Source of the DNA: Actinomycetota bacterium
GTDB taxonomy: Bacteria; Actinomycetota; UBA4738; HRBIN12
DNA length: 64,000 nt
NCBI GenBank assembly: GCA_035697485.1
Contig: DASSCU010000056.1
Coordinates: forward strand, 83,448 to 147,447
Direction: 5' to 3'
Under the pieces are notes generated by a model, which ran no database searches, was not told the DNA's origin, and saw nothing but the letters and a program-made list of their open reading frames with translations. The position numbers were made by a program, and so were the translations under genes. This document shows positions 22,890 through 32,293 of this stretch, one piece after another. How positions within the stretch are numbered: position 1 is the first letter of the stretch; each line of letters starts with the position of its first letter.

Positions 22890-25427
22890 ATGGCCAACGG
22901 AAAGACACTCGTGGTCGTCGAGTCGCCCGCCAAGGCGAAGACGATCGAGAAATACCTGGGCGGCGACTTCGCCGTCCGGGCTTCGTATGGGCATATCCGG
23001 GACCTCGGCAAGGGCTACGGGGGCCTCGGAGTCGACGTGGAGCACGCGTTCACGCCCGACTACGTCGTGCCCGAGGACTCGAAGCGTCACCTCGGCGAGC
23101 TGAAGAAGGCGCTCAAGGCTGGTTCGGGCGACCTGATCCTGGCGACCGACTACGACCGCGAGGGCGAGGCGATCGCGTACCACGTCGCCACCCTGCTGGG
23201 CGTCGACCCCGCGACCGCGAAGCGCGTCACGTTCACGGAGATCACGCGCGATGCGATCCTGGAAGCGTTCGGCCAACCGCGCGCGATCGACCTTCAGCTC
23301 TACGACGCGCAAGAGGCTCGCCGCATCCTCGATCGCCTCGTCGGCTATCGCATCTCGCCGCTGCTGTGGAAGAAGGTCCGCCCCGGTCTCTCGGCCGGCC
23401 GTGTGCAGTCCGTCGCGGTTCGGCTGATCGTCGAGCGCGAGCGCGAGATCCGAGCGTTCGTTCCCGTCGAGTACTGGAGCGTCGACGTGCGGCTCACGCC
23501 CGACGACGTCGAGCAGCCGTTCACCGCCCGGCTCACCCAGGTGCCCGAGGGCAAGGTCGCCGCGTCGCCCGACAAGAAGGGCGTGCTGCTCGCGGCCGAG
23601 GCCGACGCCGCGGCGCACGTCGAGCGGCTGCGCCGCGCGTCCTATCACGTCACGAACGTCGAGAAGAAGGAGCGCAAGCGCTCGCCGGCGCCGCCGTTCA
23701 CGACGTCGACGCTGCAGCAGGAAGCCGCCCGCAAGCTCGGGTTCAGCGCCCGCAAGACGATGACGCTGGCCCAGCGTCTCTACGAGGGCATCGACCTGCC
23801 CGGCGAGGGCACGGTCGGATTGATCACGTACATGCGGACCGACTCCGTGAACATCGCCGACACGGCGGTTCGCGAGATCGCCGAGCTCGTGAAGACCGAG
23901 TACGGCGAGCGCTACACGCTCGCGGAGCCTCGCCGGTACAGGACACGCAGCCGCAACGCGCAGGAGGCGCACGAGGCAGTGCGCCCCACCAGCGTGATGC
24001 GAACACCCCAACGGGTCGCCGCCTCTCTCGATCGTGACCAGCGACGCCTGTACACGCTGATCTGGCAGCGAACGATGGCCACCCAGATGGCCGAGGCGCG
24101 ATTCGACCAGGTTGGCGTCGACATCGCCGCGATCACGGCCGCGCAGCAGGGGGAAGCGAGCGACGGCGACCTCGAGTACGGGCTACGCGCCACCGGGCAG
24201 ACGATGACGTTCGACGGCTTCATCCGCGTCTACAAAGAGGGCCGCGACGAGGGGCCCGACGAGGACGCCGAGAAGACGCTGCCGCTGCTCACGGCTGAAC
24301 AGTTGTTGCGCATGCTCGAGGTGCTGCCCGAGCAGCACTTCACGCAGCCTCCGCCTCGCTACTCCGAGGCCTCGCTCGTGAAGACGCTCGAGGAGCTCGG
24401 CATCGGCCGTCCATCGACGTACGCGTCGATCATCGACACGATCCAGCGCCGCGAGTACGTGACGCTCGAGGAGAAGCGGTTCAAGCCCACCGACACCGGC
24501 GAGGTCGTCACCGACAAGCTGATCGAGCACTTCCCCGACGTGGTCGACGTCACGTTCACCGCGTACATGGAAAAGGAGCTCGACGACATCGCCGAGGGCG
24601 ACCTGCGCAAGATTACGATGCTCGAGGAGTTCTACGGGCCGTTCGAGCGCGCGCTCGAGAAGGCAGAGCACAGCTTCGAGCGGTTCAGCGAGGAGCTCGA
24701 CGAGGAGTGCCCGCTCTGTCCGACCGAGGGACGTGAGCCCGGGAAGCTCGAGGTCAAGCTCGGCCGCTACGGCAAGTTCGTGGGCTGCACGAACTACCCC
24801 GACTGCCGCTACATCCGCAACATGGACGGCAGCGTCCGCCCCGAGCCCGAGATGCTCGACGAGGTCTGCCCCGAGTGCGGGAAGCAGCTCCAGCGGCGCG
24901 TGGGCCGCTATGGGCCGTTCACCGGATGCAGCGGCTACCCCGACTGCCGCTACATCAAGAAGGACCCACCGGTCTCGACGGGGGTGACGTGCCCGCAGTG
25001 CGGTGAGGGTGAGCTGATCGAGAAGCGGAGCCGGTTCGGGTCGCTCTTCTACAGCTGCAGCCGGTATCCGGACTGCGACTGCGCCGTCGGGAACCCTCCC
25101 GAGAAGGACCGTCCGTGTCCGGAGTGCGGGTCCCTCCTGCTGCGCCGGCCGAAGTCGCTGAAGTGTTGGGGATGCGGTGCCGAGCTCGACCTGGAGTTCA
25201 ACGTCACGAAGAACGGCGACGTCGAGGCCGAGACCGCGGCCCGCGAAGCGAAGGCCACCGCACGAGCGGCGCGCGCCGCCGCGAAGAAGACGGCGGCGAA
25301 GAAGAAGCCGACCGCGCGCAAGAAGAGCGCCGCCAAGAAAAGGACCCCGACGGCCGCCGCGAAGACGACGACGCCCGGCACGAAGACACCTCAGCCGGCG
25401 TCCGACGCTGCCGTTCCCGAGGCGTAG
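22890..25427 (+). CDS. topA: DNA topoisomerase I (type IA)
   Basis: 845 residues. Toprim domain with VVVESPAKAKTIEKYL and the acidic triad TDYDREGEAIAYH. The catalytic Tyr is residue 314 (GLITYMRTDS). Four zinc-ribbon-like Cys4 repeats follow (about residues 608-770, e.g. CTNYPDCRY, CSGYPDCRY, CSRYPDCDC). The tail of about 60 residues is rich in Lys and Ala (KKTAAKKKPTARKK), as in actinobacterial TopA, where it aids processive relaxation. It relaxes negative supercoils. The downstream gene starts six bases after the stop. Confidence 0.98.
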   Translation: MANGKTLVVVESPAKAKTIEKYLGGDFAVRASYGHIRDLGKGYGGLGVDVEHAFTPDYVVPEDSKRHLGELKKALKAGSGDLILATDYDREGEAIAYHVATLLGVDPATAKRVTFTEITRDAILEAFGQPRAIDLQLYDAQEARRILDRLVGYRISPLLWKKVRPGLSAGRVQSVAVRLIVEREREIRAFVPVEYWSVDVRLTPDDVEQPFTARLTQVPEGKVAASPDKKGVLLAAEADAAAHVERLRRASYHVTNVEKKERKRSPAPPFTTSTLQQEAARKLGFSARKTMTLAQRLYEGIDLPGEGTVGLITYMRTDSVNIADTAVREIAELVKTEYGERYTLAEPRRYRTRSRNAQEAHEAVRPTSVMRTPQRVAASLDRDQRRLYTLIWQRTMATQMAEARFDQVGVDIAAITAAQQGEASDGDLEYGLRATGQTMTFDGFIRVYKEGRDEGPDEDAEKTLPLLTAEQLLRMLEVLPEQHFTQPPPRYSEASLVKTLEELGIGRPSTYASIIDTIQRREYVTLEEKRFKPTDTGEVVTDKLIEHFPDVVDVTFTAYMEKELDDIAEGDLRKITMLEEFYGPFERALEKAEHSFERFSEELDEECPLCPTEGREPGKLEVKLGRYGKFVGCTNYPDCRYIRNMDGSVRPEPEMLDEVCPECGKQLQRRVGRYGPFTGCSGYPDCRYIKKDPPVSTGVTCPQCGEGELIEKRSRFGSLFYSCSRYPDCDCAVGNPPEKDRPCPECGSLLLRRPKSLKCWGCGAELDLEFNVTKNGDVEAETAAREAKATARAARAAAKKTAAKKKPTARKKSAAKKRTPTAAAKTTTPGTKTPQPASDAAVPEA

Positions 25428-25433
25428 CAGGTC

Positions 25434-27473
25434 GTGGCTTCGGTCGCCGACGAGGTCGCCGCCCTCCGCGGAACCCGTCCGGCGACGTTCAAGGACCTAC
25501 TGACGCATCCGGCGTTCTCGCGACTGCTCGCCGCGATGACCATCTCCTCGCTCGGCGACTGGGTCGGCTTCGTGGCCGTGACGACCCTCGTCACCCGTCT
25601 GTCCGGCTCGGTCGCGACGGCTGGCTTCGCGATCGGCGCCGTGATGATCGCTCGGATGCTGCCGGCGGTGCTCTTCGGTCCGATCGCGGGAGCCCTCGTC
25701 GACCGCGTCGATCGCAAGCACATCATGATGCTCTCCGACGTCGGCCGGGGCACGATGTATGCGGCGATGGCGTTCGTCGGGGAGCTGTGGGCCATCTTCC
25801 TGCTGTCCTTCGCGATCGAGTGTCTCTCGCTGCTGTGGAGCCCTGCCCGCGACGCCACCCTGCCGAACATGGTGCCGCGCCGCCAGCTCGGGAACGCGAA
25901 CGCGATCGGACTGGTGAGCACGTACGCGACCCTTCCGCTCGGGGCGGCGGTCTTCTCCTTGCTCGCGGCCTTCAGCTCGTGGGTGGGCGCGCGCGTGCCC
26001 TGGCTCGGTGCTCGGCCCGAGTCCCTCGCCCTGCTGCTCGACGCGGGTACGTTCGCGTTCTCGGCGTTCATGGTCAGCCGCATCGCCTTCCCGCCCTCGG
26101 CGTCTCGCTCGCTCCACGGGCGGCTCGACCTGGGACGGGTCTGGCGTGATGTGGTCGACGGGTTGCGCTTCCTGCGCGAGGACTCGATCGCCTCCGCGAT
26201 GACGGCGGGCATCGTCGTCGCGTTCGCGGCGGTCGGAGCGGTGCTGGCCGTCGGTCCGATCTTCGTGAGCACGCTCGACGCCGATGCCGCGGCATGGGGC
26301 ATCATCGTCACCGCGTTCGGCATCGGGATGGGGCTCGGCATGGCGGCCGCGAACCAGGTCGCCAAGGTCGTCGACCGGGGGTTCGCGTTCGTCTGGGCCC
26401 TCGTTGCGGCGGCCGGCGCCCTGTTCGTGCTGGCGTCGATGCCGAACCTGTCCCTCGCCGCGGTGGTCTGCGTCTGGCTCGGCGCGTTCTGTGGCCTCGC
26501 GTGGGTCAGCGGCTACACGCTGCTGCAGGAGAACGTCGAGGACGAGTACCGGGGGCGGACCTTCGCGTCGCTCACGACGCTGTCCCGCCTCGGGCTCTTC
26601 ATGAGCCTCACGCTGTTCCCTATCCTGTCGAGCGTCTATGGCGACTACGAGTTCTATGTCGGCGGCCAACGCTTCGATCTCTCGGGCACTCGGCTCGCGT
26701 TGTGGACGGCCGGGGCGCTCGCTGCCGTCGCCGGCCTCAACACGCGACGCCTGCTGCATCGCCATCGCCTGTCCCGACCGCAGCCACTCATGCTCGTGCC
26801 GAAGCTGAAGCGCCCGCCGTCGACCGGGCTGTTCATCGCCTTCGAGGGCGTCGAGGGCGCCGGGAAGGGCACACAGATCCGCCTCGCCGAGGAATACTTG
26901 CGTGATCAAGTACCTGAAGGGGTGCTCGTCACCCGGGAACCCGGGGGCACCGAGCTCGGGGAGAAGATCCGAGAGGTGCTGCTCGACCCCGAGACGGGCA
27001 AGCTCGACGCACGGAGTGAGGCCCTGCTGTTCGCAGCCGCCCGCGCGCAGATGGTCTCGAGCGTGATCCGCCCCGCCCTGGCCGAAGGCAAGGTCGTGAT
27101 CTGCGATCGCTACGTCGACTCGTCGCTCGCCTACCAGGGGTGGGGGCGCGGCCTCGGTGAGCAGGACGTGCTCACGCTCAACGTCTGGGCGACGCAGGGG
27201 CTCTTCCCCGACCTCGTGATCCTGCTCCACCTCGAGCCGGAGCGCGGGTTGCTGCGTTCCACCGAGGCTCCCGACCGCATGGAGCTCGAAGGGCAGGACT
27301 TCCACTCGAAGGTCGCCGACGCCTACCTGAAGATCGCCGAGGAGCACCCCGAGCGCTTCGTGCTGGTCGACGCCGACCAGAGCCCGGCCGAGGTCTTCGA
27401 CGACGTGCGCGCCGCCCTGGACAAGGCAATCGAGGAGTACGAGGACTCGAACGGCGTCGATCCGAGCACCTAG
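25434..27473 (+). CDS. tmk: MFS transporter fused to thymidylate kinase
   Basis: 679 residues in one uninterrupted frame. Residues about 20-445 are a major-facilitator domain (SSLGDWVGFVAVTTLVTRL; FGPIAGALVDRVDRKHIMM; about 12 helices). Residues about 468-679 are a full dTMP kinase: P-loop FEGVEGAGKGTQ (Lys478), TREPGGTELGEKIREVLLD, DRYVDSSLAYQGWGRGL. The residue after the P-loop Lys is Gly, as in adenylate kinases, rather than the usual Thr/Ser. This fusion is known from other actinobacteria. GTG start at 25434. It lies between topA and holB, consistent with a replication context. Confidence 0.93.
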   Translation: MASVADEVAALRGTRPATFKDLLTHPAFSRLLAAMTISSLGDWVGFVAVTTLVTRLSGSVATAGFAIGAVMIARMLPAVLFGPIAGALVDRVDRKHIMMLSDVGRGTMYAAMAFVGELWAIFLLSFAIECLSLLWSPARDATLPNMVPRRQLGNANAIGLVSTYATLPLGAAVFSLLAAFSSWVGARVPWLGARPESLALLLDAGTFAFSAFMVSRIAFPPSASRSLHGRLDLGRVWRDVVDGLRFLREDSIASAMTAGIVVAFAAVGAVLAVGPIFVSTLDADAAAWGIIVTAFGIGMGLGMAAANQVAKVVDRGFAFVWALVAAAGALFVLASMPNLSLAAVVCVWLGAFCGLAWVSGYTLLQENVEDEYRGRTFASLTTLSRLGLFMSLTLFPILSSVYGDYEFYVGGQRFDLSGTRLALWTAGALAAVAGLNTRRLLHRHRLSRPQPLMLVPKLKRPPSTGLFIAFEGVEGAGKGTQIRLAEEYLRDQVPEGVLVTREPGGTELGEKIREVLLDPETGKLDARSEALLFAAARAQMVSSVIRPALAEGKVVICDRYVDSSLAYQGWGRGLGEQDVLTLNVWATQGLFPDLVILLHLEPERGLLRSTEAPDRMELEGQDFHSKVADAYLKIAEEHPERFVLVDADQSPAEVFDDVRAALDKAIEEYEDSNGVDPST

Positions 27474-27495
27474 CAGGCTCGTCGTCGGCCGCCGA

Positions 27496-27501
27496 TACAC
27501 T
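27496..27501 (+). promoter_or_regulatory. Leaderless-type -10 box of holB
   Basis: TACACT followed by six bases and the ATG at 27508; no Shine-Dalgarno is seen between the tmk stop and the start. Confidence 0.55.
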
Positions 27502-27507
27502 CGCGCG

Positions 27508-28623
27508 ATGGTGTTCGCCGTGCTCGGACAGGTGCCCGGGCAACAGCATGCGATGGCGTTCCTGCAGGGGGCCGCCGAGCGTCCGCACCACGCGTACGTG
27601 TTCGCAGGCCCTGAGGGAAGCGGCAAGTCGCTCGCCGCGCGAGCGTTCGCGGCCGCGTTGCTGTGCCGTCAGGGTGGCTGCGGCGAGTGCCGCGACTGCC
27701 GGCTGGCGTTGAAGGATCAGCACCCCAACGAGTTCCTGGTCGAGCCCGAGGGGCGCGATATCCACGTGAACACGATCCGCGAGGAGGTCTGGACCCCGGT
27801 CTCGCGCACCGCGCCCGAGCCGGGCCGGAAGATCTTCGTGATCCGGGAAGCCGACCGGCTCTCACCGGCCGCCGCGGACACCCTGCTCAAGGTGCTCGAG
27901 GAGCCGCCTGCCGACGCGGTGTTCCTGCTGATGTCGGCCCGGGCTCATGAGCTGCCCGACACGATCCGCTCCCGGTGCCACACGGTGATGTTCACGGCGC
28001 TCTCCGAGACGTTCGTGGTCGACGTGCTCGTCGGTGAGGGGGTCGACGAGACACACGCGCACCTCGCCGCCCGGCTCACCGGCGGCAACCTCGGCCGGGC
28101 GCGGCGGCTCGCGGCGACCGACGACGGGCTCGCGTTCCGCGACGCGGCGATCGACGCGCTCGACCAGGCGACTCGAGGTCCCGCCGGCGCGCTCGAGGCT
28201 GCCGATTCGGTGCTCGCGGCGGCGTCGGGGTACAAGAAGGCGATGAAGGCCGACCTCGAGCAAGAGCTCGCCCCGTTCCTCGACGCGAAGGGGCGGCCGG
28301 AGGACGTCTACAGGGGCCCGATCCGCCGTATCGAGGTCCGGTTCCAGCGTCGCGAGCGCCGAGCAGAGCGCGACTACGTCGACTGGGTGCTGCTCGCGGT
28401 CTCGGCGCTGCTGCGCGACCGGGTCGCCGCGCAGGTCGGGGCGCGGCGCGACGAGCTGCTGAATCCCGACCTGGAGCAGGGAAGCGATCTTTCGGTGGTC
28501 AGGGCCTCGCGCGGGTTCGCCGGCGTCGAGGCGGCCCGGGCCGAGCTCGCGGAGGACCTGAACCTCAACACGCGGCTCGTGCTCGAGCGCGCGTTCCTGT
28601 GCCTCGCCGAGATCGCTGCCTGA
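27508..28623 (+). CDS. holB: DNA polymerase III delta' subunit (clamp loader)
   Basis: 371 residues. AAA+ fold of the clamp loader: N-terminal VLGQVPGQQHAM, P-loop GPEGSGKSLAAR, a zinc module CRQGGCGECRDC near residues 52-63, then READRLSPAAADTLLKVLEE (Walker B/sensor area) and TIRSRCHTVMF. The long C-terminal part fits delta'. It helps load the beta clamp. Encoded 35 bases after tmk, the common actinobacterial tmk-holB order. Convergent with the phosphoesterase. Confidence 0.95.
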   Translation: MVFAVLGQVPGQQHAMAFLQGAAERPHHAYVFAGPEGSGKSLAARAFAAALLCRQGGCGECRDCRLALKDQHPNEFLVEPEGRDIHVNTIREEVWTPVSRTAPEPGRKIFVIREADRLSPAAADTLLKVLEEPPADAVFLLMSARAHELPDTIRSRCHTVMFTALSETFVVDVLVGEGVDETHAHLAARLTGGNLGRARRLAATDDGLAFRDAAIDALDQATRGPAGALEAADSVLAAASGYKKAMKADLEQELAPFLDAKGRPEDVYRGPIRRIEVRFQRRERRAERDYVDWVLLAVSALLRDRVAAQVGARRDELLNPDLEQGSDLSVVRASRGFAGVEAARAELAEDLNLNTRLVLERAFLCLAEIAA

Positions 28624-28638
28624 CGGCGCTCGTCGGGT

Positions 28639-29622
28639 TCACCTGCACGCGAACGACCCGCTGTCGCGGAAGGCAGGGTCTGTGGGCAGACCGACCCACG
28701 CGTAGCTGTAGCTCTCCTCATGCAGCGTCATCTGAAGCACCCCGAACGCCTTGTTCTGCACGGCCAGCAGGTTCGCCGGCCGGGGCTTCTTGCCAAGCGG
28801 ATAGAGCGAGCGGCCACCGGTGCCGACCGTGAACTGGCGGATGCCGTTCACGTCGCGCGTCCCGTCCGCCGTCTGCGGGGCCCAGCGATGGTAGATGTGG
28901 TTGTGGCCGTTGAGGAGCACGTCGACGCCGTGTCCGTCCATCAGCCGCCACATGTCGAAGTACATCTCGTTCTCCGAGCCGGCGTTCGGGTTGGTGCCGT
29001 CCGGATCCACGAACTTCTCCCACTGCCGCCAGTCGAACGTCGGGTGGTGCTGGAACGCGAGCGTGCACATCGCGTCGTCGTGGGCGGCCAGATCGGCGGC
29101 GAGCCACTCGTACTGCGGGGTGCCCGGACCACAGCCGGGATCGTCGCGGCAGATGTCGGAGTTCAACGACACGATGTGCCATTCGCCGAGGTCGAACGAG
29201 TAGTAGCCGAGTGGTCCGTTCGCCACGGCCCCGAAATAGTCGAAGTACCCCTGCGCCCCCTCGGTGCCGTACTCGTGGTTGCCGGGCGTCGGCATCGTGA
29301 TCGGCTTGAGGGAGCCGAACTGCCGATCCCACACGCGCAGGAACTCATCGAGGGTGCCGTTGTTGTACTGGAGGTCTCCGAGGGCGAGGAAGCGGTCGGG
29401 CGCGAGGTCGGTGATCAGGGCCGCGACCTCGTCGGATCGGCAGGCACCCTCGCCGTCGCTCTGGCTGAACGACTGGCAGGCGACGTCGCCGACCGCCGTG
29501 ATCACCGGGTCCGGCCGCGGGGGGGCCGCGACGACCGGCGTGACGGTGCCAGCCAGCGTCGTCCCGGCGAGCAGCGCGGCGGCGACGGCGAACAACGCAG
29601 GACGACTGGGACGGACGGACAT
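28639..29622 (-). CDS. Secreted calcineurin-like metallophosphoesterase
   Basis: 327 residues. Signal peptide about residues 1-32. Metal-binding motifs appear in order: AVGDVACQS, ALGDLQYNNG, TPGNHEYGTEG, FQHHPTFDW and LLNGHNHIYHR, i.e. the full dimetal set of the family. It probably acts outside the cell on a phosphoester; the substrate is unknown. Start ATG 29622 is supported by AGAGGAG six to seven bases upstream on the minus strand. Divergent from the receiver gene, with a large hairpin in between. Confidence 0.93.
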   Translation of the reverse strand: MSVRPSRPALFAVAAALLAGTTLAGTVTPVVAAPPRPDPVITAVGDVACQSFSQSDGEGACRSDEVAALITDLAPDRFLALGDLQYNNGTLDEFLRVWDRQFGSLKPITMPTPGNHEYGTEGAQGYFDYFGAVANGPLGYYSFDLGEWHIVSLNSDICRDDPGCGPGTPQYEWLAADLAAHDDAMCTLAFQHHPTFDWRQWEKFVDPDGTNPNAGSENEMYFDMWRLMDGHGVDVLLNGHNHIYHRWAPQTADGTRDVNGIRQFTVGTGGRSLYPLGKKPRPANLLAVQNKAFGVLQMTLHEESYSYAWVGLPTDPAFRDSGSFACR

Positions 29623-29694
29623 ACTGACTCCTCTGGTCGGGGTGCGGCGGAGTCAAGCACGGTTCATGCCGTCGTGGCAATCGGTCGAAAGGCG

Positions 29695-29738
29695 CGTCGC
29701 TCATCGGACCGCCGATGCCGACGGTCTGATGAGCGACG
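29695..29738. promoter_or_regulatory. 17-bp dyad/hairpin in divergent promoter region
   Basis: Arms 29695-29711 and 29722-29738 pair over 17 positions (first 11 perfect, CGTCGCTCATC with GATGAGCGACG, then one G-T pair, then five more) around a ten-base loop. It lies between two divergent genes, 73 bases from one start and about 110 from the other, so it is not a gene-end terminator. It may be an operator for a dimeric regulator or a leader structure. Confidence 0.6.
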
Positions 29739-29848
29739 GGCTCGGTCGGCGACATGTTCCGGCCACCAGCAGGCTCACGGAAAGTGGTGCTGGCATCACT
29801 GGCACGGCACCCGAGCCGTGGGACGCTTCTACATGGAGGCACATGATC

Positions 29849-30223
29849 ATGACCGTCCGAGTCCTCATCGTCGACGACCAGGAGCCGTTCCGCATGGCGG
29901 CGCGCATGGTCGTCGACGCCACCGACGGTTTCGAGGTCGTGGGCGAAGCCGAGACCGGCGAGGACTCGGTCACGATGGCGGTCGACCTCACGCCCGACCT
30001 GGTGCTCATGGACGTGAACCTGCCCGGCATCAACGGCCTCGATGCCACACGCCAGATCCTCGCGGGCGGCGAGGGCGCGGTGGTCGTGCTCCTGCTCTCG
30101 ACCTACGAGGAAGCGGAGTACGCGCCTCGTGCCGCCGAGTGCGGCGCCGCGGCGTACATCCCGAAGGCGGTCTTCGGGCCGGATCGGCTCGAGGATGCGT
30201 GGTCCGCCGCGATCGCCAGCTAG
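29849..30223 (+). CDS. Stand-alone response-regulator receiver domain
   Basis: 124 residues, receiver only. VLIVDDQEPFR gives the acidic pair, VLMDVNLPGINGLD the phospho-acceptor Asp, LSTYEEAEYA the conserved Ser/Thr, and AYIPKAVFGPD the Lys. It resembles NarL-type receivers but ends after the last helix with no HTH. ATG 29849 is favoured because GGAGG lies nine bases upstream; ATG 29843 is also in frame. Convergent with the kinase gene at 30230, a likely partner. CheY/Spo0F-like phospho-relay or sink function is inference. Confidence 0.88.
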   Translation: MTVRVLIVDDQEPFRMAARMVVDATDGFEVVGEAETGEDSVTMAVDLTPDLVLMDVNLPGINGLDATRQILAGGEGAVVVLLLSTYEEAEYAPRAAECGAAAYIPKAVFGPDRLEDAWSAAIAS

Positions 30224-30237
30224 TCCAGCTCAGACTA
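30221..30237. terminator. Small hairpin containing both convergent stop codons
   Basis: TAGTC (30221-30225) pairs with GACTA (30233-30237) around loop CAGCTCA. The plus-strand stop TAG opens the stem and the minus-strand stop begins in the loop. A near-identical element occurs at 39936-39954. Confidence 0.5.
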
Positions 30238-32293
30238 CTGGAACGGATCCGCGGACGGTCGTGCCGTCCCCCGGGGCGCTCTCGATCGTGAGCTCCCCGC
30301 CGATCGAGTCGATGCGGTCGGTCATCCCCAGCAAGCCCGACCCGAGCGTCACGGTACCGGGGTCGAAGCCCGCTCCGTCGTCGGTCACGGTGAACTCGAG
30401 CGATCCGTTGCGCTGGGCGAGCCGGATCGAGGCGGACGATGCCGCCGCGTACTTCGCGATGTTCTGCAAGGCCTCGAGGCAGGAGAAGTAGACGGCCGCC
30501 TCGATGTCCTGGTCGTATCGGCCGACGCGGTCGGCCTCCACAGCGACGGGCGTCGGTGACTTCTGGGCCTGGGCGGCGAGGGCTGCCTCGAGCCCACGGT
30601 CGGCGAGCAACGGCGGATAGATGCCTCGGGCGAGATCGCGCAGGTCGTCGATCGCGGTCTGCGTCTCCGTCTGCAGTTGCGCGAGCATCTCGTGAGCCTT
30701 CGCTGCATCGCGCTCCAGCAACGAATCTGCCAGGCGCAGCTTCACGCCGAGCGCAACGAGTTGCTGCTGCGCTCCGTCGTGGATGTTCCGCTCGAGGCGT
30801 CGCCGTTCCTCGTCTTGGGCCGCGACGAGGCGTTGGCGAGAGGCCCGCAACTCCTCGATCAGGCGAACGTTCCGCAGCACGATGCCCGCTTGCGCCGCGA
30901 GGTCGCGCATCAGCTCCGTGCGCCCGGTGTCGATGGGATCGTTCGCGTGCGACGTCGCCGTGAGCGCACCGAGCAGCTCACCCCGGTGGCGCACCTCGAC
31001 CGCGACGTCGGCACCGGCGAATACGGGGAGCAGATCGTCCGCGGGTCGGCGGATCGGCATCGCGTCGAGCACCGACGCCGGCCAGGCGGCTTCCGGCCGG
31101 AACTCCCCTCCGACGAGCAGCCACACACGCGCCTCCGCCGCTCGGGTGCTCTCGCCGAGCACGGCAGCCATCCGTGGCAGCACGTCGTCGGTCGCGTAGG
31201 CCTCGGACAATCGCTCGGAGAACTCGGTCAACGCCTCGTAGGGCGTGGCTCGACCCCCGTACACGATGCGGTCGCCGATCCTGCGTGCGAGCCTCCAGAG
31301 CGGCCAGATCAGCGCCCCGATCACGACGCCCGTGATCCCGACCGCCTGCGTCTCGTCGGGGGCGATGTCGGTCAGCGGGCTGCTGATGGTGAGGAGGACA
31401 CCGAGGCCGACCGCCATCACGAGCACCACCGTGAGCGCGAAGATCACCGTCTTCTTGATCACGAGATCGAGGTCGTAGAGGCGGTAGCGCAGCACCGCGA
31501 TCGCGGTGGCGACGGGCATGGCGAACAGGAGCGAGGTCACGAAGGTGAACCAGGCGGCGTCGCCCACGGGCGTGTCGCCGGCGACGAGCAACAGCAGGAG
31601 GGAGGTGATGACGACGCTGATGCCGTACACGAACCAGCGCAGCTGTTGGCGCTCGTCGCCCTGTGCCCGTCGGAACCGGACGACGACGGCGCCGACGGCG
31701 CCGGCTGCGGCGGACAGTATCGTGATCGTGGCAGCGAGCCCGAGCCACGTCCACGAGGCGATCGCCGGGACGGCGAAGGGGTTGGCCACGTACAGGTCGG
31801 TTCCCACCATGAAGGTGCTCGGATGGAGCCCGCTCGCGACGAACGCGATCGCCGTGCCCGAAGCGATCGCCCAACCGACGACCCGCCATCGTGGCGAGGG
31901 GAGCCGCCCGGTGGGGAAGAGCAGCAGCGCGAACAGGAGCGAAGCGACCGCCGGGAGCATCGCGATCGTGGAGAGGAACTGCGCGAGCCCCGGACCGGGG
32001 AGCTGCCCTCGGTCGAGCCCGACGATCGAGTACTCGTTCGCGGCGATCAGCACGATCACGCTGAGGCCGATCGTCGCGTAGAGCCACCCGATCGGATTCG
32101 TGGGCGCCTTCGCAGCGATCACGAGTCCGATCACGGCGAACGCCGTGATGCCGATCGCCATGATCACGATCGACGGAAGCTCTCCGGCATCGGTCGTTGG
32201 ATCCATCGTCGTGAGGACGATCGCGACCACGAGCAGCGTGACGGCGGCCACGCCGAGCGTGCGGACCGCAGTCCGAGCGCGTTCCGGAGTCAC
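30230..32293 (-). CDS. Membrane sensor histidine kinase, HisKA_3 type (NarL-partner), kinase 1
   Basis: 687 residues. About eight membrane helices cover residues 10-320, with the family stretches FPTGRLPSPRWR and FRRAQGDERQQLRWF. A GAF-like region lies at about 340-470. HisKA_3 has phospho-acceptor His505 (ERNIHDGAQQQL). The HATPase part has CLEALQNIAKYA and DDGAGFDPG. GTG start at 32293 overlaps the stop of a 59-codon ORF (GTGA). Receiver partners next door are the stand-alone receiver and the NarL regulator at 33617. The ligand is unknown. Confidence 0.92.
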   Translation of the reverse strand: MTPERARTAVRTLGVAAVTLLVVAIVLTTMDPTTDAGELPSIVIMAIGITAFAVIGLVIAAKAPTNPIGWLYATIGLSVIVLIAANEYSIVGLDRGQLPGPGLAQFLSTIAMLPAVASLLFALLLFPTGRLPSPRWRVVGWAIASGTAIAFVASGLHPSTFMVGTDLYVANPFAVPAIASWTWLGLAATITILSAAAGAVGAVVVRFRRAQGDERQQLRWFVYGISVVITSLLLLLVAGDTPVGDAAWFTFVTSLLFAMPVATAIAVLRYRLYDLDLVIKKTVIFALTVVLVMAVGLGVLLTISSPLTDIAPDETQAVGITGVVIGALIWPLWRLARRIGDRIVYGGRATPYEALTEFSERLSEAYATDDVLPRMAAVLGESTRAAEARVWLLVGGEFRPEAAWPASVLDAMPIRRPADDLLPVFAGADVAVEVRHRGELLGALTATSHANDPIDTGRTELMRDLAAQAGIVLRNVRLIEELRASRQRLVAAQDEERRRLERNIHDGAQQQLVALGVKLRLADSLLERDAAKAHEMLAQLQTETQTAIDDLRDLARGIYPPLLADRGLEAALAAQAQKSPTPVAVEADRVGRYDQDIEAAVYFSCLEALQNIAKYAAASSASIRLAQRNGSLEFTVTDDGAGFDPGTVTLGSGLLGMTDRIDSIGGELTIESAPGDGTTVRGSVPVV

